DNA of 48,671 nt from Actinomycetes bacterium (GCA_021803025.1 JAJZQV010000013.1:1-48671); one strand, 5' to 3'; counted from the first letter of the stretch, positions 25,874 through 33,960 are shown. Notes: a model not told the origin generated them from the sequence alone. Numbers and translations: made by a program.

Positions 25874-27328
25874 TCAGCGTCTCGGCGCCCGAAGGTCGAA
25901 GAGAAGGTCGTCGAGCGCCACCGAGGCGACTGAGACCGAGGAGTCGCCGATGCCGTACGGGATGAAGAGCCGTCCCCGATGCGAGATCGCGCCGCAGGAG
26001 AAGACGACGTTCGGCACGTACCCGCCGTGCGTGACAGGGGGCAGCAGCGGCTGGTCCAGGCGACCGATGACCCGTGTGGGGTCGTCCAGGTCGAGCAGGA
26101 TCGCGCCCAGGCTGTACGTGCGCATGAGCCCTACGCCGTGCGTCACCACCAGCCAGCCCGCCTCGGTCTCGATGGGCGGGCTCGCGTTGCCCACCTGGAG
26201 GATCTGCCAGGCGTCGCGGGGCGCCTCGATCGGGATCGAGTCACCCCAGCGGTACCCGTCGTCGGAGAAGGTGACGCCGATCGTCATGCCGTCCGCGCGG
26301 CTCAGCGCCACATGGTTGCCGCCCACCTTGCGGGGGAAGAGCGCCATCCCCTTGTTCCGAGCACCCGGACCGGTGAGCGGGAACGACGTGAAGGTGAGGA
26401 GGTCCGCGCTCGTCAGGAGCCGGTTGCTGATGTTCGTGCCGTCGAAGGCGGTGTAGCACGCGCGGTACTGGATGGTGCCGTCGTCGTCCGTGTAGAGCGT
26501 GAACCTCGCGTCCTCGAGGCCGCTCCGCTCGTCCTGGGCGATCGGCATGAGGACTCGCTGGTCGAGCGTGGTCGACTCGTCGAAGGAGACCGTGTAGCAG
26601 GCTCCCGCCCACCGGCGCAGCGTCTGCACGCGCAGATGGGCCTCGGGGTGCAGCAGCACGTCGGGGGGGAGGTCGACGAGGATCTGCTCCACGTCGGTGC
26701 GATGAACGCTCTCGGGCACGCCCTGCAGGACGGCCAGGGTGAGCTCGTCCGGCTCGCGTCCTGCCCGTACGAGCGCGTCGAAGAGGGAGCGTGGCACGGC
26801 GGCGAGGGTCACCGAACCGACGAGAGGCGGTGCGAGCCGCTCCTCGAACCGCCAGCCCTGGTCGTCGACGACGGCCGCCGAGAACTGGAGAGCCGAGATG
26901 TGGCCCTCGCCGATGCCCCTCAGGGCCACTGCGACACGGAGCTGGCCCTCGGCGAGACCGCTCTGGTCCGGATGAGGGACCACCCCGGGGTTGGTGAGGG
27001 CCGCTCCCTCGACCGCGTACTCCGCCGTGAAGGCGGCTCCGATGAGGAGGGTACGGGCTTCGCTCATCTCTTCCTTCGGGTCCAGCAGCACCGCGGCGTT
27101 CGCCAGCAGGAGTCCTCGAAGATCGGAGTGGTGGGGACCGAACCCCTGCAGGACGCCTGGCAGCAGCTCCTTCACCGTCTCTTCGTCGAGGCCGCGAAGA
27201 CGCTCGAGGAGGTCGCGAGCGCGGCGCGTGTGCGGCGGTTCCGTGCTGGGGAGGAAGAGTCGGCCGATCACCCGGGAGGGATCGGGCCAGAGGTGCTGGT
27301 CGGAGTGAAGACGGATGGTGGCGGGCAT
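25874..27328 (-). CDS. GH130 beta-mannoside phosphorylase/mannosidase
   Basis: A five-bladed propeller glycosidase-family protein of 484 residues. GH130 enzymes phosphorolyse or hydrolyse beta-1,2- or beta-1,4-linked mannosides. The catalytic-acid region is LEDARFTLYTDDDGTIQYR (the family's E-D-x-R), followed by ARNKGMALFPRKVGGNHVALSR, YRWGDSIPIE and YVPNVVFSCGAISHRGRLFIPYG, all typical. An extra N-terminal ~150 residues is usual for some GH130 subgroups. There is no signal peptide, so it acts in the cytoplasm. The start ATG 27328 has AGGAG and GAGGG upstream. It overlaps the preceding gene by 61 nt. Phosphorylase versus hydrolase cannot be settled by eye. Confidence 0.85.
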   Translation of the reverse strand: MPATIRLHSDQHLWPDPSRVIGRLFLPSTEPPHTRRARDLLERLRGLDEETVKELLPGVLQGFGPHHSDLRGLLLANAAVLLDPKEEMSEARTLLIGAAFTAEYAVEGAALTNPGVVPHPDQSGLAEGQLRVAVALRGIGEGHISALQFSAAVVDDQGWRFEERLAPPLVGSVTLAAVPRSLFDALVRAGREPDELTLAVLQGVPESVHRTDVEQILVDLPPDVLLHPEAHLRVQTLRRWAGACYTVSFDESTTLDQRVLMPIAQDERSGLEDARFTLYTDDDGTIQYRACYTAFDGTNISNRLLTSADLLTFTSFPLTGPGARNKGMALFPRKVGGNHVALSRADGMTIGVTFSDDGYRWGDSIPIEAPRDAWQILQVGNASPPIETEAGWLVVTHGVGLMRTYSLGAILLDLDDPTRVIGRLDQPLLPPVTHGGYVPNVVFSCGAISHRGRLFIPYGIGDSSVSVASVALDDLLFDLRAPRR

Positions 27329-28320
27329 TCCCTCACTCCTGACCGGTGTGCCTGGAACACGGTGGTGACGGAGGCGAGCGTGGACTCGGCTCCGCGGTTC
27401 AGGTTACGTCCGTGGCCGGTCAGTCCGTCGTATCCCGCGCCAGTGTCAAGGTCCATCATGGCAACGCCTTTGTCGTTGTCGCCGAGGAACCAGGCTGCCG
27501 ACGCGCCCACGAGGTCTCGCCACCGCGGGTCGCCCGTGATGTCGAACGCGGTGGCGGCTGCCGCCGCGAGGGAGGCGACTTCGACGGGCTGCTGGTCGAA
27601 ACCTGGAGGCGTGTCGCCAGGTCCCCAACCTCCCACGGGGACGAGGGAGAGGTGTCCGTCCGGCTGCTGCACCCCGGCGAGGAAGTCGAGCTGGTCCAGT
27701 CCGAGCTCGACGAGCTCGGGACGCCCGAGTGCGTTCCCTCCCAGGAGCAGCGCGTGGGGGACCGCGGCGTTGTCATAGGTGAGGCGGGGCTCGAGCCACC
27801 GCCAGGGAACGGCGGCGTCGCTCCGGGTCGCGAGCGTGTTCGCTGCGTCGGCGACGAGGGCCCGGGCTTCGGGCATCGTCTCGTACAGAGGAGCGGCGCC
27901 CAGGAGCGCGTACGCCGTGGCGCGGCGGTCTGGGGATCTCCTCGTCAGCATGCGTCCGAGCGCGGACTCCGCCTCTCGTCCGCCCATACCCGCCGACACG
28001 GACGCACCGAGGGCCCAGAGCGCCCGTCCCCACCAGTCCCCGAGGGAAGGCTCATCCGTCCACTCTCCGTCGAGGCCCATACGGTTGTGCGACCGGCCGT
28101 CCTCGTCGACTGCCGACAGGACGAACCGCAGGTACACCTCGCCGAGGTCGGAGATCTCGTCACCGACCCCGCTGGCGAGTACGAGCCCGCGCGCCACGTC
28201 ATCCGTGCAGTACCCCAGCTCTCGGCGCGGCTCGTCCCCGTTGCAGTGCTCGAACATCCCGCGCTCGTCTGTCAGGCGTCGCAGGTGCTCGAAACGCGGC
28301 GGGGGTACTGCCGTCATCAC
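27268..28320 (-). CDS. (alpha/alpha)-barrel-like carbohydrate protein, GT-associated
   Basis: A 350-residue protein with the pattern FEHLRRLTDERGMFEHC and RRELGYCTDDVARGLVLA, then helical repeats (GDWWGRALWALGAS, TYDNAAVPHALLLGG, EVASLAAAAATAFDITGD) and NRGAESTLASVTTVFQA. The G-Y-C-T-D-D motif and the repeats suggest an (alpha/alpha)6 toroid like glycosidases or epimerases. As I recall, similar domains occur beside or fused to GT4 glycosyltransferases. No enzymatic function is established that I can name. The start is GTG 28320 or ATG 28317, touching the upstream stop (GTGATGA); no Shine-Dalgarno is visible, so coupling is inferred. The last ~20 residues overlap the GH130 gene. Confidence 0.75.
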   Translation of the reverse strand: MMTAVPPPRFEHLRRLTDERGMFEHCNGDEPRRELGYCTDDVARGLVLASGVGDEISDLGEVYLRFVLSAVDEDGRSHNRMGLDGEWTDEPSLGDWWGRALWALGASVSAGMGGREAESALGRMLTRRSPDRRATAYALLGAAPLYETMPEARALVADAANTLATRSDAAVPWRWLEPRLTYDNAAVPHALLLGGNALGRPELVELGLDQLDFLAGVQQPDGHLSLVPVGGWGPGDTPPGFDQQPVEVASLAAAAATAFDITGDPRWRDLVGASAAWFLGDNDKGVAMMDLDTGAGYDGLTGHGRNLNRGAESTLASVTTVFQAHRSGVRECPPPSVFTPTSTSGPIPPG

Positions 28321-29471
28321 AGGAGGGAGGGGACGCCGGTGGCTTCCAGGGCTCTCGCCCTGGCGGGTGACCGGTCACGCAGTCGCTGTCCGAGCGAGGC
28401 GTACGCCCTCGCCACAGCCGGCCAGACCAGCTGTTCTGCCTGGACGCGTCCCGCGCCCGACATGGAGGCCGCCCTGTGCGGCTCCGTGAGGATCCTCCGG
28501 ATGGCGTCGGCCATGGCCTCCGGGTCGCGGTGGGGCACAGTGATCCCGGCGCCTCCCGCGAGCAGCTCGACGGCGTGGGGGAACCGGGTGGCGACCACAG
28601 GGCGGCCCGCTGCCACCGCCTCGATGAGCACACCCGACGTCACCTGCTCGTCGTTGTCGTAGGGCAGGAGAACCACCGACGCGCTTCCGATCAGCGACGG
28701 CATGGCCGAGGTGGGACGGTAGGCCGCGTCGAACGTGAGAAGGTGCCCGACGCCCAGGTCGGACGCCAACCCGGCCAGCCCCTCCCGGTACGACTCGCCC
28801 TGCGACTCGACGACCTTCGGGTGTGTCTCCCCGGCCACGAGGTACTCAGGGTCGGGATCGAGGTCCTTGAGGCGCGCCAGCGCCTGGACGCCCCATTCGA
28901 TGCCTTTGCCGGGCCCCAGCAGGCCCCACGTGAGGATGCGGTGCCTTCTCGGCAGCCCATTGTGCCGCGCGATGGCGGGGGAGACTCCATGAGGGATCAC
29001 GGACACCTTCGACGCATCCACCCGGTAGGCGTGCGCCAGCCGGGTCCGTGCGGCATGGCTCATGACCACCACGGCGTCCGCCGACGAGCAGACGCTCTCG
29101 AGCACCTCCCGCTGGCGAGCCGAGGGTCGGGCGAGCACGGTGTGCAGGACCACGATGACGGGTGTGTCCACCTGCCTGAGGACCGTGAGCACCTCGTCGC
29201 CGTCGAGGCCGCCGTAGATCCCGTACTCGTGCTGCACGATCACCACGTCCGCCTCGTTGAGGGCGTCCGCAGCGCGGCGCTGGCTCAGCCGGTCGCCGGC
29301 GACGAGGTGCCGTACAACCTTCTCGTCCGACATCGCTGTCGGCGCCTCCACCGACCGCACTACGAAGACGGAGCATCCCAACAGGCTGTCGAGAGCGTCA
29401 CCGAGGGCGGACGTGAATGTCGCCAGGCCGCACTGGGTCGGGGGGTAGGTGCTCAACAGTCCGAACTTCAT
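28317..29471 (-). CDS. GT4 family glycosyltransferase
   Basis: A GT-B fold glycosyltransferase of 384 residues. The N-terminal domain opens MKFGLLSTYPPTQCGLATFTSAL, the usual 'CGIATF' start of this subgroup, and has IVQHEYGIYGGLDG. The C-terminal nucleotide-sugar domain has LTWGLLGPGKGIEWGVQAL, then PYDNDEQVTSGVLIEAVAAGRPVVAT, where the family's catalytic E-x7-E region is E-Q-V-T-S-G-V-L-I-E. ATG 29471 has a perfect GGAGG five nt upstream; longer frames run into glnA. It is the first gene of the three-gene operon with the toroid protein and GH130. Donor and acceptor are unknown; mannose is guessed from GH130. Confidence 0.85.
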   Translation of the reverse strand: MKFGLLSTYPPTQCGLATFTSALGDALDSLLGCSVFVVRSVEAPTAMSDEKVVRHLVAGDRLSQRRAADALNEADVVIVQHEYGIYGGLDGDEVLTVLRQVDTPVIVVLHTVLARPSARQREVLESVCSSADAVVVMSHAARTRLAHAYRVDASKVSVIPHGVSPAIARHNGLPRRHRILTWGLLGPGKGIEWGVQALARLKDLDPDPEYLVAGETHPKVVESQGESYREGLAGLASDLGVGHLLTFDAAYRPTSAMPSLIGSASVVLLPYDNDEQVTSGVLIEAVAAGRPVVATRFPHAVELLAGGAGITVPHRDPEAMADAIRRILTEPHRAASMSGAGRVQAEQLVWPAVARAYASLGQRLRDRSPARARALEATGVPSLL

Positions 29472-29585
29472 AGCGTCCTCCACGATCTGGGGATCCGGCA
29501 TCCGGATCACTGCACCCATGTCTCTCTCATTACCCGTCACAGCGGCAACGCCCCGCAGGGCGCCGCGTGAACCGGATGGGAGGGC

Positions 29586-29622
29586 ATGGACCCACCGGAT
29601 GGAGAACCGTGGCTGGGTCCAT
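29586..29622. repeat. 9-bp inverted repeat in the 29472-29737 gap
   Basis: ATGGACCCA (29586-29594) and TGGGTCCAT (29614-29622) flank 19 nt that include ACCGGATGG. That 9-mer also occurs just upstream and again inside the terminator stem at 29683. Apart from the terminator, the 266-nt gap holds no gene. Confidence 0.4.
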
Positions 29623-29673
29623 TGTGCGCCCCTGGGAGGACAACGGCACCATCCGGGAGGAATCCAGGCACGC

Positions 29674-29707
29674 CGAAGGGGGACCGGATGGCTCCGGTCC
29701 CCCTTCG
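29674..29707 (-). terminator. Terminator-like hairpin of glnA
   Basis: A perfect 14-bp stem (29674-29687 with 29694-29707, rich in G/C) with a 6-nt loop, 31 nt past the glnA stop on the minus strand. There is no T run, as is common in actinobacteria. Confidence 0.75.
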
Positions 29708-29737
29708 TTCGTGCCTTCGTTCGTACCTCTTCAGGGC

Positions 29738-31168
29738 TTACTGGTCGAAGTACATCTCGAACTCGTGAGGGTGCGGCCGCATGCGGATCGCGTCGATGTC
29801 GGCGCGCTTCATGTCGATCCAGGTCTCGATGAGGTCGGGGGTGAACACGTCGCCCGCGAGCAGGTAGTCGTGGTCCTCCTCGAGCTTGTCGAGCACGGCG
29901 TCCAGCGATGCGGGAACCGTGGGGATCGAGGCGTGCTCCTCGGGCGGCAGCTCGTACAGGTCCTTGTCGACCGGGGCCATGGGCTCGATCTTGTTGACGA
30001 TGCCGTCGAGGCCGGCCAGAAGGCAGGCGGCGAAGGCGAGGTACGGGTTCGCGCTCGGGTCGGGGCAGCGGAACTCGAGGCGCTTCGCCTTCGGGTTCGA
30101 GCCGGTGACCGGGATGCGGATACAGGCGGACCGGTTGCGGCCCGAGTAGACGAGGTTGACCGGCGCCTCGAAGCCCGGGACGAGACGGTGGTACGAGTTC
30201 GTCGTCGGGTTGGTGAACGCCAGGAGGCTCGGGGCGTGGTGCAGCAGGCCGCCGATGTAGTAGCGCGCGATGTCCGACAGGCCCGCGTAGCCGGCCTCGT
30301 CCGCGAAGAGCGGGTCGCCGTCCTTCCACAGCGACTGGTGGACGTGCATGCCCGACCCGTTGTCGCCGAAGATCGGCTTCGGCATGAAGGTCACGGTCTT
30401 GCCCGCGGCCCACGCGGTGTTCTTGATGACGTACTTGAACTTCTGCACGTCGTCGGCCGCCGCCAGCATCGTGTTGAACCTGTAGTTGATCTCCGCCTGG
30501 CCGGCTGTGCCGACCTCGTGGTGGGCGCGCTCGATCTCGAGGCCGACGTTCGTCAGGTTGCGGACCATGTCGTCGCGGAGGTCGGTGAAGTGGTCGACCG
30601 GGGCGACGGGGAAGTAGCCACCCTTGTACTTGACCTTGTAGCCACGGTTCGGGCGACCGTCGGGGTCGTTCTCCGCACCGGTGTTCCAGGCGCCGGCCTC
30701 GGAGTCGATGTAGTAGTAGCTGGCGTTCTGCTTCGTCTCGTACCGCACGGAGTCGAAGATGTAGAACTCGGCCTCGGGCGCGAAGTACGCGGTGTCGCCG
30801 ACACCGGACGACGCCAGGTAGGCCTCAGCCTTGCGAGCGATGTTGCGGGGGTCGCGGCTGTAGGCCTCCTTCGTGATCGGGTCGTGCACGAAGAAGTTCA
30901 TGGCCAGGGTCTTCGACCTGCGGAACGGGTCCACGAACGCGGAGCTCGGGTCCGGCAGCAATGCCATGTCCGACTCGTGGATCTTCTGGAACCCACGGAT
31001 CGACGACCCGTCGAACGCCAGGCCGTCGTCGAACACCGCCTGGGTCAGCGCCGTGGCCGGGATCGTGAAGTGCTGCATGACGCCCGGCAGGTCGCAGAAC
31101 CGGATGTCGACGGTCTCGATGTCGTTGTCCTTGACGTAGGCCAACGTGTCGTCGGCGCCTTGGAACAT
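29738..31168 (-). CDS. glnA: Glutamine synthetase type I (GSI-beta, adenylylated)
   Basis: The main ammonia-assimilating glutamine synthetase, 476 residues, a dodecameric cytoplasmic enzyme. Landmarks: [80 protein letters not shown] and [13 protein letters not shown]. The adenylylation loop is present as [10 protein letters not shown] with the target Tyr at about residue 405, so it is the expected substrate of GlnE. ATG 31168 has GGAGG four nt upstream. A GlnR-like box lies 59-96 nt before the start codon and a hairpin terminator follows. It is divergent from the RDD gene. Confidence 0.96.
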   Translation of the reverse strand: MFQGADDTLAYVKDNDIETVDIRFCDLPGVMQHFTIPATALTQAVFDDGLAFDGSSIRGFQKIHESDMALLPDPSSAFVDPFRRSKTLAMNFFVHDPITKEAYSRDPRNIARKAEAYLASSGVGDTAYFAPEAEFYIFDSVRYETKQNASYYYIDSEAGAWNTGAENDPDGRPNRGYKVKYKGGYFPVAPVDHFTDLRDDMVRNLTNVGLEIERAHHEVGTAGQAEINYRFNTMLAAADDVQKFKYVIKNTAWAAGKTVTFMPKPIFGDNGSGMHVHQSLWKDGDPLFADEAGYAGLSDIARYYIGGLLHHAPSLLAFTNPTTNSYHRLVPGFEAPVNLVYSGRNRSACIRIPVTGSNPKAKRLEFRCPDPSANPYLAFAACLLAGLDGIVNKIEPMAPVDKDLYELPPEEHASIPTVPASLDAVLDKLEEDHDYLLAGDVFTPDLIETWIDMKRADIDAIRMRPHPHEFEMYFDQ

Positions 31169-31226
31169 GGAACCTCCAGTGAACTCAGGGCGCACTGTGC
31201 GCCTGGACAGAACCTAGTGACGGGCC

Positions 31227-31264
31227 GTTGCCGAGCCATGTCGGGATTGTTTCGGCAATGTAAC
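31227..31264 (-). promoter_or_regulatory. GlnR-like box upstream of glnA
   Basis: Read on the minus strand, GTTAC, six bases and GAAAC match the GlnR consensus gTnAc-n6-GaAAc. Six bases further come GACAT and then, after another six, GCAAC, a weaker second pair at the right period of 11. GlnR activates glnA under nitrogen limitation in actinobacteria (known). Assignment here is by motif only. Confidence 0.6.
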
Positions 31265-31319
31265 GCCGCGCAGGACGTCGCGTAGCCGATCTCAGAAAGG
31301 ACGCGACCGGGACCTCGAT

Positions 31320-31772
31320 ATGCTCGGGCGCGTGGCGGACGAGGCGGTGACGGATTACCCGGGCTCGTCGCTCGGTCTGCCTGCGTCCGGCAGGGGCTCG
31401 CTGGCCTCGTGGCGCGCACGGGTCGCCGCCCTCATCGTCGACTGGGCGGCCAGCATCGTCGTGGCGACGCTCCTCGTCGGCACCGGTGCGCTGCACGGAG
31501 GCGGCTGGCGGGGGTTCGTCGTGCTGGCCGTGTACGTGGTGGAGAAGGCCGTCCTGACATGGCTCACGTCGGCATCGTTCGGCCAGCTCCTGGCCCGGGT
31601 GGCGGTGGTACGCGTGGGCGGTGGCCCGATCGGCCCGTGGCGGTCCCTCGCGCGGGCGGTCATGGTCGGGCTCGTCATCCCCGCCGTCGTGATCGGTGCC
31701 GAGAGGCGCGGGCTGGACGACCTCGTGCTGGGTACGGTGGTCGTCAACCGGGCCGAGGGACGAACGGCCTGA
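31320..31772 (+). CDS. RDD family membrane protein
   Basis: A 150-residue protein with an RDD domain: ASWRARVAALIVDWAASIV (the Arg...Asp pattern in the first span), then VLAVYVVEKAVLTWLTSASFGQLLARVAVVRV and GPWRSLARAVMVGLVIPAVVI. RDD proteins have three spans and mostly unknown functions, with some suggested as Na+/H+ or osmotic transport helpers. An RDD gene divergent from glnA is a common actinobacterial arrangement. The start is uncertain: ATG 31320 has no clear ribosome site, and GTG 31332 is also possible. Confidence 0.8.
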   Translation: MLGRVADEAVTDYPGSSLGLPASGRGSLASWRARVAALIVDWAASIVVATLLVGTGALHGGGWRGFVVLAVYVVEKAVLTWLTSASFGQLLARVAVVRVGGGPIGPWRSLARAVMVGLVIPAVVIGAERRGLDDLVLGTVVVNRAEGRTA

Positions 31773-31795
31773 ACGGCGAAACCCACAGCTCACTA

Positions 31796-31835
31796 TGTGG
31801 TTTTTGCTGCGTTCGTGTTGATTCGTGCGTATCTT
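31796..31835 (+). promoter_or_regulatory. T-rich operator/promoter region of the deoR-type gene
   Basis: TATCTT at 31830-31835 stands six bases before the ATG at 31842 with no Shine-Dalgarno, indicating a leaderless transcript. Just upstream, TTCGTG is repeated at a 10-nt interval and TGTGGTTTTTGCT appears; the latter recurs with one mismatch on the minus strand at 33858-33870. This is a candidate autoregulatory site for the DeoR-type protein. Confidence 0.45.
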
Positions 31836-31841
31836 GGACCC

Positions 31842-32633
31842 ATGGTCGTCACTGCTGCCGATGAGGGGCGTCTGCTCCCGCACGAGCGTCACCTGCGGAT
31901 CCTCGATCAGGCTCGGAACCGGTCCCGTGTCGAGGTGTCCGCCCTCGCGGAGGAGCTCGACGTCACCTCCGAGACCATCCGCCGTGACCTCGCGGCGCTC
32001 GAGCGCCGGGGTCTTCTGCGCAGGGTGCACGGAGGAGCCGTACACATGGAGCGGCTGGGCTACGAACCGTCCGTCACGGCGAGACGCGAGCAGCGTACGG
32101 CCGAGAAGGCACGGATCGGCAGGGCAGCACGAGACCTTCTCCCCGACGGCGGGGCGATCCTCGTCGACGCGGGCACGACGACGATGGAGCTGGTACGGGC
32201 ACTGCCCGCCGACCTTGCCCTGACGGTCGTCACCAACTCCCTCCAGGCGGCGTCCTTCCTCGCCGAGCTGCCGCGCATCGAGCTCCTGCTGCTGGGCGGC
32301 CGCATCCGAGACGTCACGGGAGCCGCAGTGGGGGCGTGGACGCGCAGCGCGCTCGCGCACCTGCGGGTCGACGTCGCCTTCATGGGAGCCAACGGCATCA
32401 CCCCGGACAACGGGCTGACGACGCCCGACCAGTCCGAGGCCGAGGTGAAGGCGGCGATGGTGAAGGCAGCCGCTCGCGTCGTCTGCTTGGTCGACCACAC
32501 CAAGTTCGGGTTGAGCCAGCTCTGCCAGTTCGCCACGCTGGACGCCGTCGACGTCGTCGTCACCGACTCCGGGCTCGAGCAGGACCTCGCCGACGAGCTG
32601 GCCGCAGCCGGCCCGGAGGTGATCCGCGCATGA
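31842..32633 (+). CDS. DeoR/GlpR-type transcriptional regulator (FruR-like)
   Basis: A 263-residue DeoR-family repressor. The N-terminal winged helix is RSRVEVSALAEELDVTSETI, then RRDLAALERRGLLRRVHGGAV, the family signature. The C-terminal sugar-phosphate sensor domain has ILVDAGTTTMELVRAL, VVTNSLQAASFL, LLLGGRIRDVTGAAVG and VDVAFMGANGI. The gene overlaps fruK as ATGA, so it most likely senses fructose 1-phosphate and controls its own operon. ATG 31842 is preferred because of the -10 box six bases upstream and the N-terminal family alignment. Confidence 0.9.
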   Translation: MVVTAADEGRLLPHERHLRILDQARNRSRVEVSALAEELDVTSETIRRDLAALERRGLLRRVHGGAVHMERLGYEPSVTARREQRTAEKARIGRAARDLLPDGGAILVDAGTTTMELVRALPADLALTVVTNSLQAASFLAELPRIELLLLGGRIRDVTGAAVGAWTRSALAHLRVDVAFMGANGITPDNGLTTPDQSEAEVKAAMVKAAARVVCLVDHTKFGLSQLCQFATLDAVDVVVTDSGLEQDLADELAAAGPEVIRA

Positions 32634-33577
32634 TCGTCACACTCACCCCGAACCCCAGTCTCGACCGTACGATCGCCGTCCCCGTACTCCGACGGGGCGC
32701 CGTGATGCGCGCCACCGACTCCCGGGAGGACCCGGGCGGCAAGGGGCTCAACGTCAGCAGGGCCCTCGCCCAGAACGGCACCGCCACGGTCGCCGTGCTC
32801 CCCATCGGCGGCGTGTACGGCGGCGTCATGCTGGACCTCCTTGCCGCGCAGGAGATCGACGTCGTCCCGGTGCCGATCGCCGGCTCGACCCGCGCCAACG
32901 TCGCGGTCGTGGAGCCCGACGGGACCACGACCAAGCTCAACGAGCAAGGACCCTGCTTCAGCCCCGAGGAGGTCGACGCGCTCCGTACGGCGACGGCGAC
33001 CGCGAGCGCGCGTGCGGGCTGGGTCGTGTGCTGCGGCTCGCTGCCGCCCGGGATCGACGACGACTTCTACGCCGACCTCGTCGAGCGCTGCCACGCGCAG
33101 GGCGTCAAGGTCGCCGTGGACTCCTCGGGCGAACCCATGACCCGCGCGCTGGCCGCCCTCCCGGACCTCGTCAAGCCGAACCGGGTCGAGCTCGCCGAAG
33201 CCGTGGGCCGCGCCCTGCCGACCGTGGGGGACGTGGTCGAGGCCGCGCATGGCCTGGTAGCGACGGGTATCGGGCGTGTCCTGGTCAGCCTCGGTCGTGA
33301 CGGCGCCCTGCTCGTGGACGCCGAGCGGGCGGTACGGGCGGTGGCGCGTGTGGACAACCCCTTGTCGACCGTGGGTGCGGGCGACGCGTTCCTCGCGGGC
33401 TACCTCCACGCCGTGGCTGCCGGCAAGGACGCCGAGGAGGCGCTCTGCACCGCCATCGCCTTCGGCGCGGCGGCCGTGAGCCGATCAGGCAGCCAGATGC
33501 CGACACCGGAGGGTGTCGCAGCCGTCACGGTCACGGTCGAGCGGGACCCGGACCCGGCGACGCCGCTCGACGACTGA
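32630..33577 (+). CDS. fruK: 1-phosphofructokinase
   Basis: Phosphorylates fructose 1-phosphate to fructose 1,6-bisphosphate, feeding PTS-imported fructose into glycolysis. The 315-residue PfkB-type kinase opens MIVTLTPNPSLDRTIAVP, has EDPGGKGLNVSRALAQNG, GSTRANVAVVEPDGTTTKLNEQGP, CCGSLPPGID and the anion hole and catalytic Asp in NPLSTVGAGDAFLAGYL. The start overlaps the regulator stop as ATGA. The usual third gene of such operons, the fructose PTS permease fruA, is not here; the operon ends in a 400-nt repeat-bearing gap. A tagatose-6-phosphate kinase is a less likely alternative. Confidence 0.9.
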   Translation: MIVTLTPNPSLDRTIAVPVLRRGAVMRATDSREDPGGKGLNVSRALAQNGTATVAVLPIGGVYGGVMLDLLAAQEIDVVPVPIAGSTRANVAVVEPDGTTTKLNEQGPCFSPEEVDALRTATATASARAGWVVCCGSLPPGIDDDFYADLVERCHAQGVKVAVDSSGEPMTRALAALPDLVKPNRVELAEAVGRALPTVGDVVEAAHGLVATGIGRVLVSLGRDGALLVDAERAVRAVARVDNPLSTVGAGDAFLAGYLHAVAAGKDAEEALCTAIAFGAAAVSRSGSQMPTPEGVAAVTVTVERDPDPATPLDD

Positions 33578-33646
33578 GAAGGACGCGGCCAACCTCTCGT
33601 CGCGCTCCTGGCTCTCGCCGCGGGGCCGCCATCTCCACCTCGTACG

Positions 33647-33762
33647 TGAGCACGACTGAGCACCCCGGATGTGACTGAGCACCCCGCACGGACGGTGCTC
33701 AGTCACATCCGGGGTGCTCAGTCGAGTTCGGGCACAGGCGGCGGAATCGGACGAGGTGCTCA
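33647..33762. repeat. 31-bp perfect palindrome built from TGAGCAC/GTGCTCA units at 19-nt spacing
   Basis: Arms 33653-33683 and 33694-33724 are exact reverse complements across a 10-nt loop. TGAGCAC or its complement occurs six times, beginning at 33647, 33657, 33676, 33695, 33714 and 33756; the middle four are exactly 19 nt apart. The unit reads GACTGAGCACCCCG in one arm and CGGGGTGCTCAGTC in the other. It lies in the gap after fruK. It could be a REP-like mobile hairpin, a protein-binding array or a terminator of fruK. Confidence 0.85.
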
Positions 33763-33829
33763 GCGAGGTCAGGGGTGCCTTTCTCAGACTGCGGTGTCAC
33801 GAGAGCCAGCAACGGCCTTTGTGGGCACT

Positions 33830-33870
33830 ACAAAACAACACAATCGGGTATACGTCAAGCGAAAACCACA
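33830..33870 (-). promoter_or_regulatory. AT-rich patch with a DeoR-type candidate site
   Basis: A locally AT-rich stretch. On the minus strand it contains TGTGGTTTTCGCT, 12 of 13 identical to the motif before the deoR-type gene, followed by TATACC and GTGTTGTTTTGTAG, a TTGT-type repeat like those DeoR proteins bind. No gene on the minus strand starts here. It may act on the plus-strand gene at 33961 or be an old promoter. Confidence 0.3.
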
Positions 33871-33948
33871 AGGTCGGGCATTGAAACGCGCACGTCCGGC
33901 CCGGACGCCTCCCTCGCGGGCGCCCTTTCGCCTCCCGGGACCGCCCCT

Positions 33949-33954
33949 TACGAT
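33949..33954 (+). promoter_or_regulatory. -10 box of the MBL remnant and antiporter
   Basis: TACGAT stands exactly six bases before the GTG at 33961, the leaderless arrangement seen elsewhere in the window. It may now drive the antiporter gene. Confidence 0.4.
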
Positions 33955-33960
33955 CCGAGC

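Noticed and set aside
29472-30413. Extension of the GT4 gene upstream to 30413
   Set aside because: The extension overlaps glnA on the same strand in another frame, and homology and an ideal ribosome site begin at 29471.
33647-33762. Repeat cluster as a CRISPR array or a transposon end
   Set aside because: Units are inverted about one centre with no unique spacers, and no transposase or target duplication is visible.
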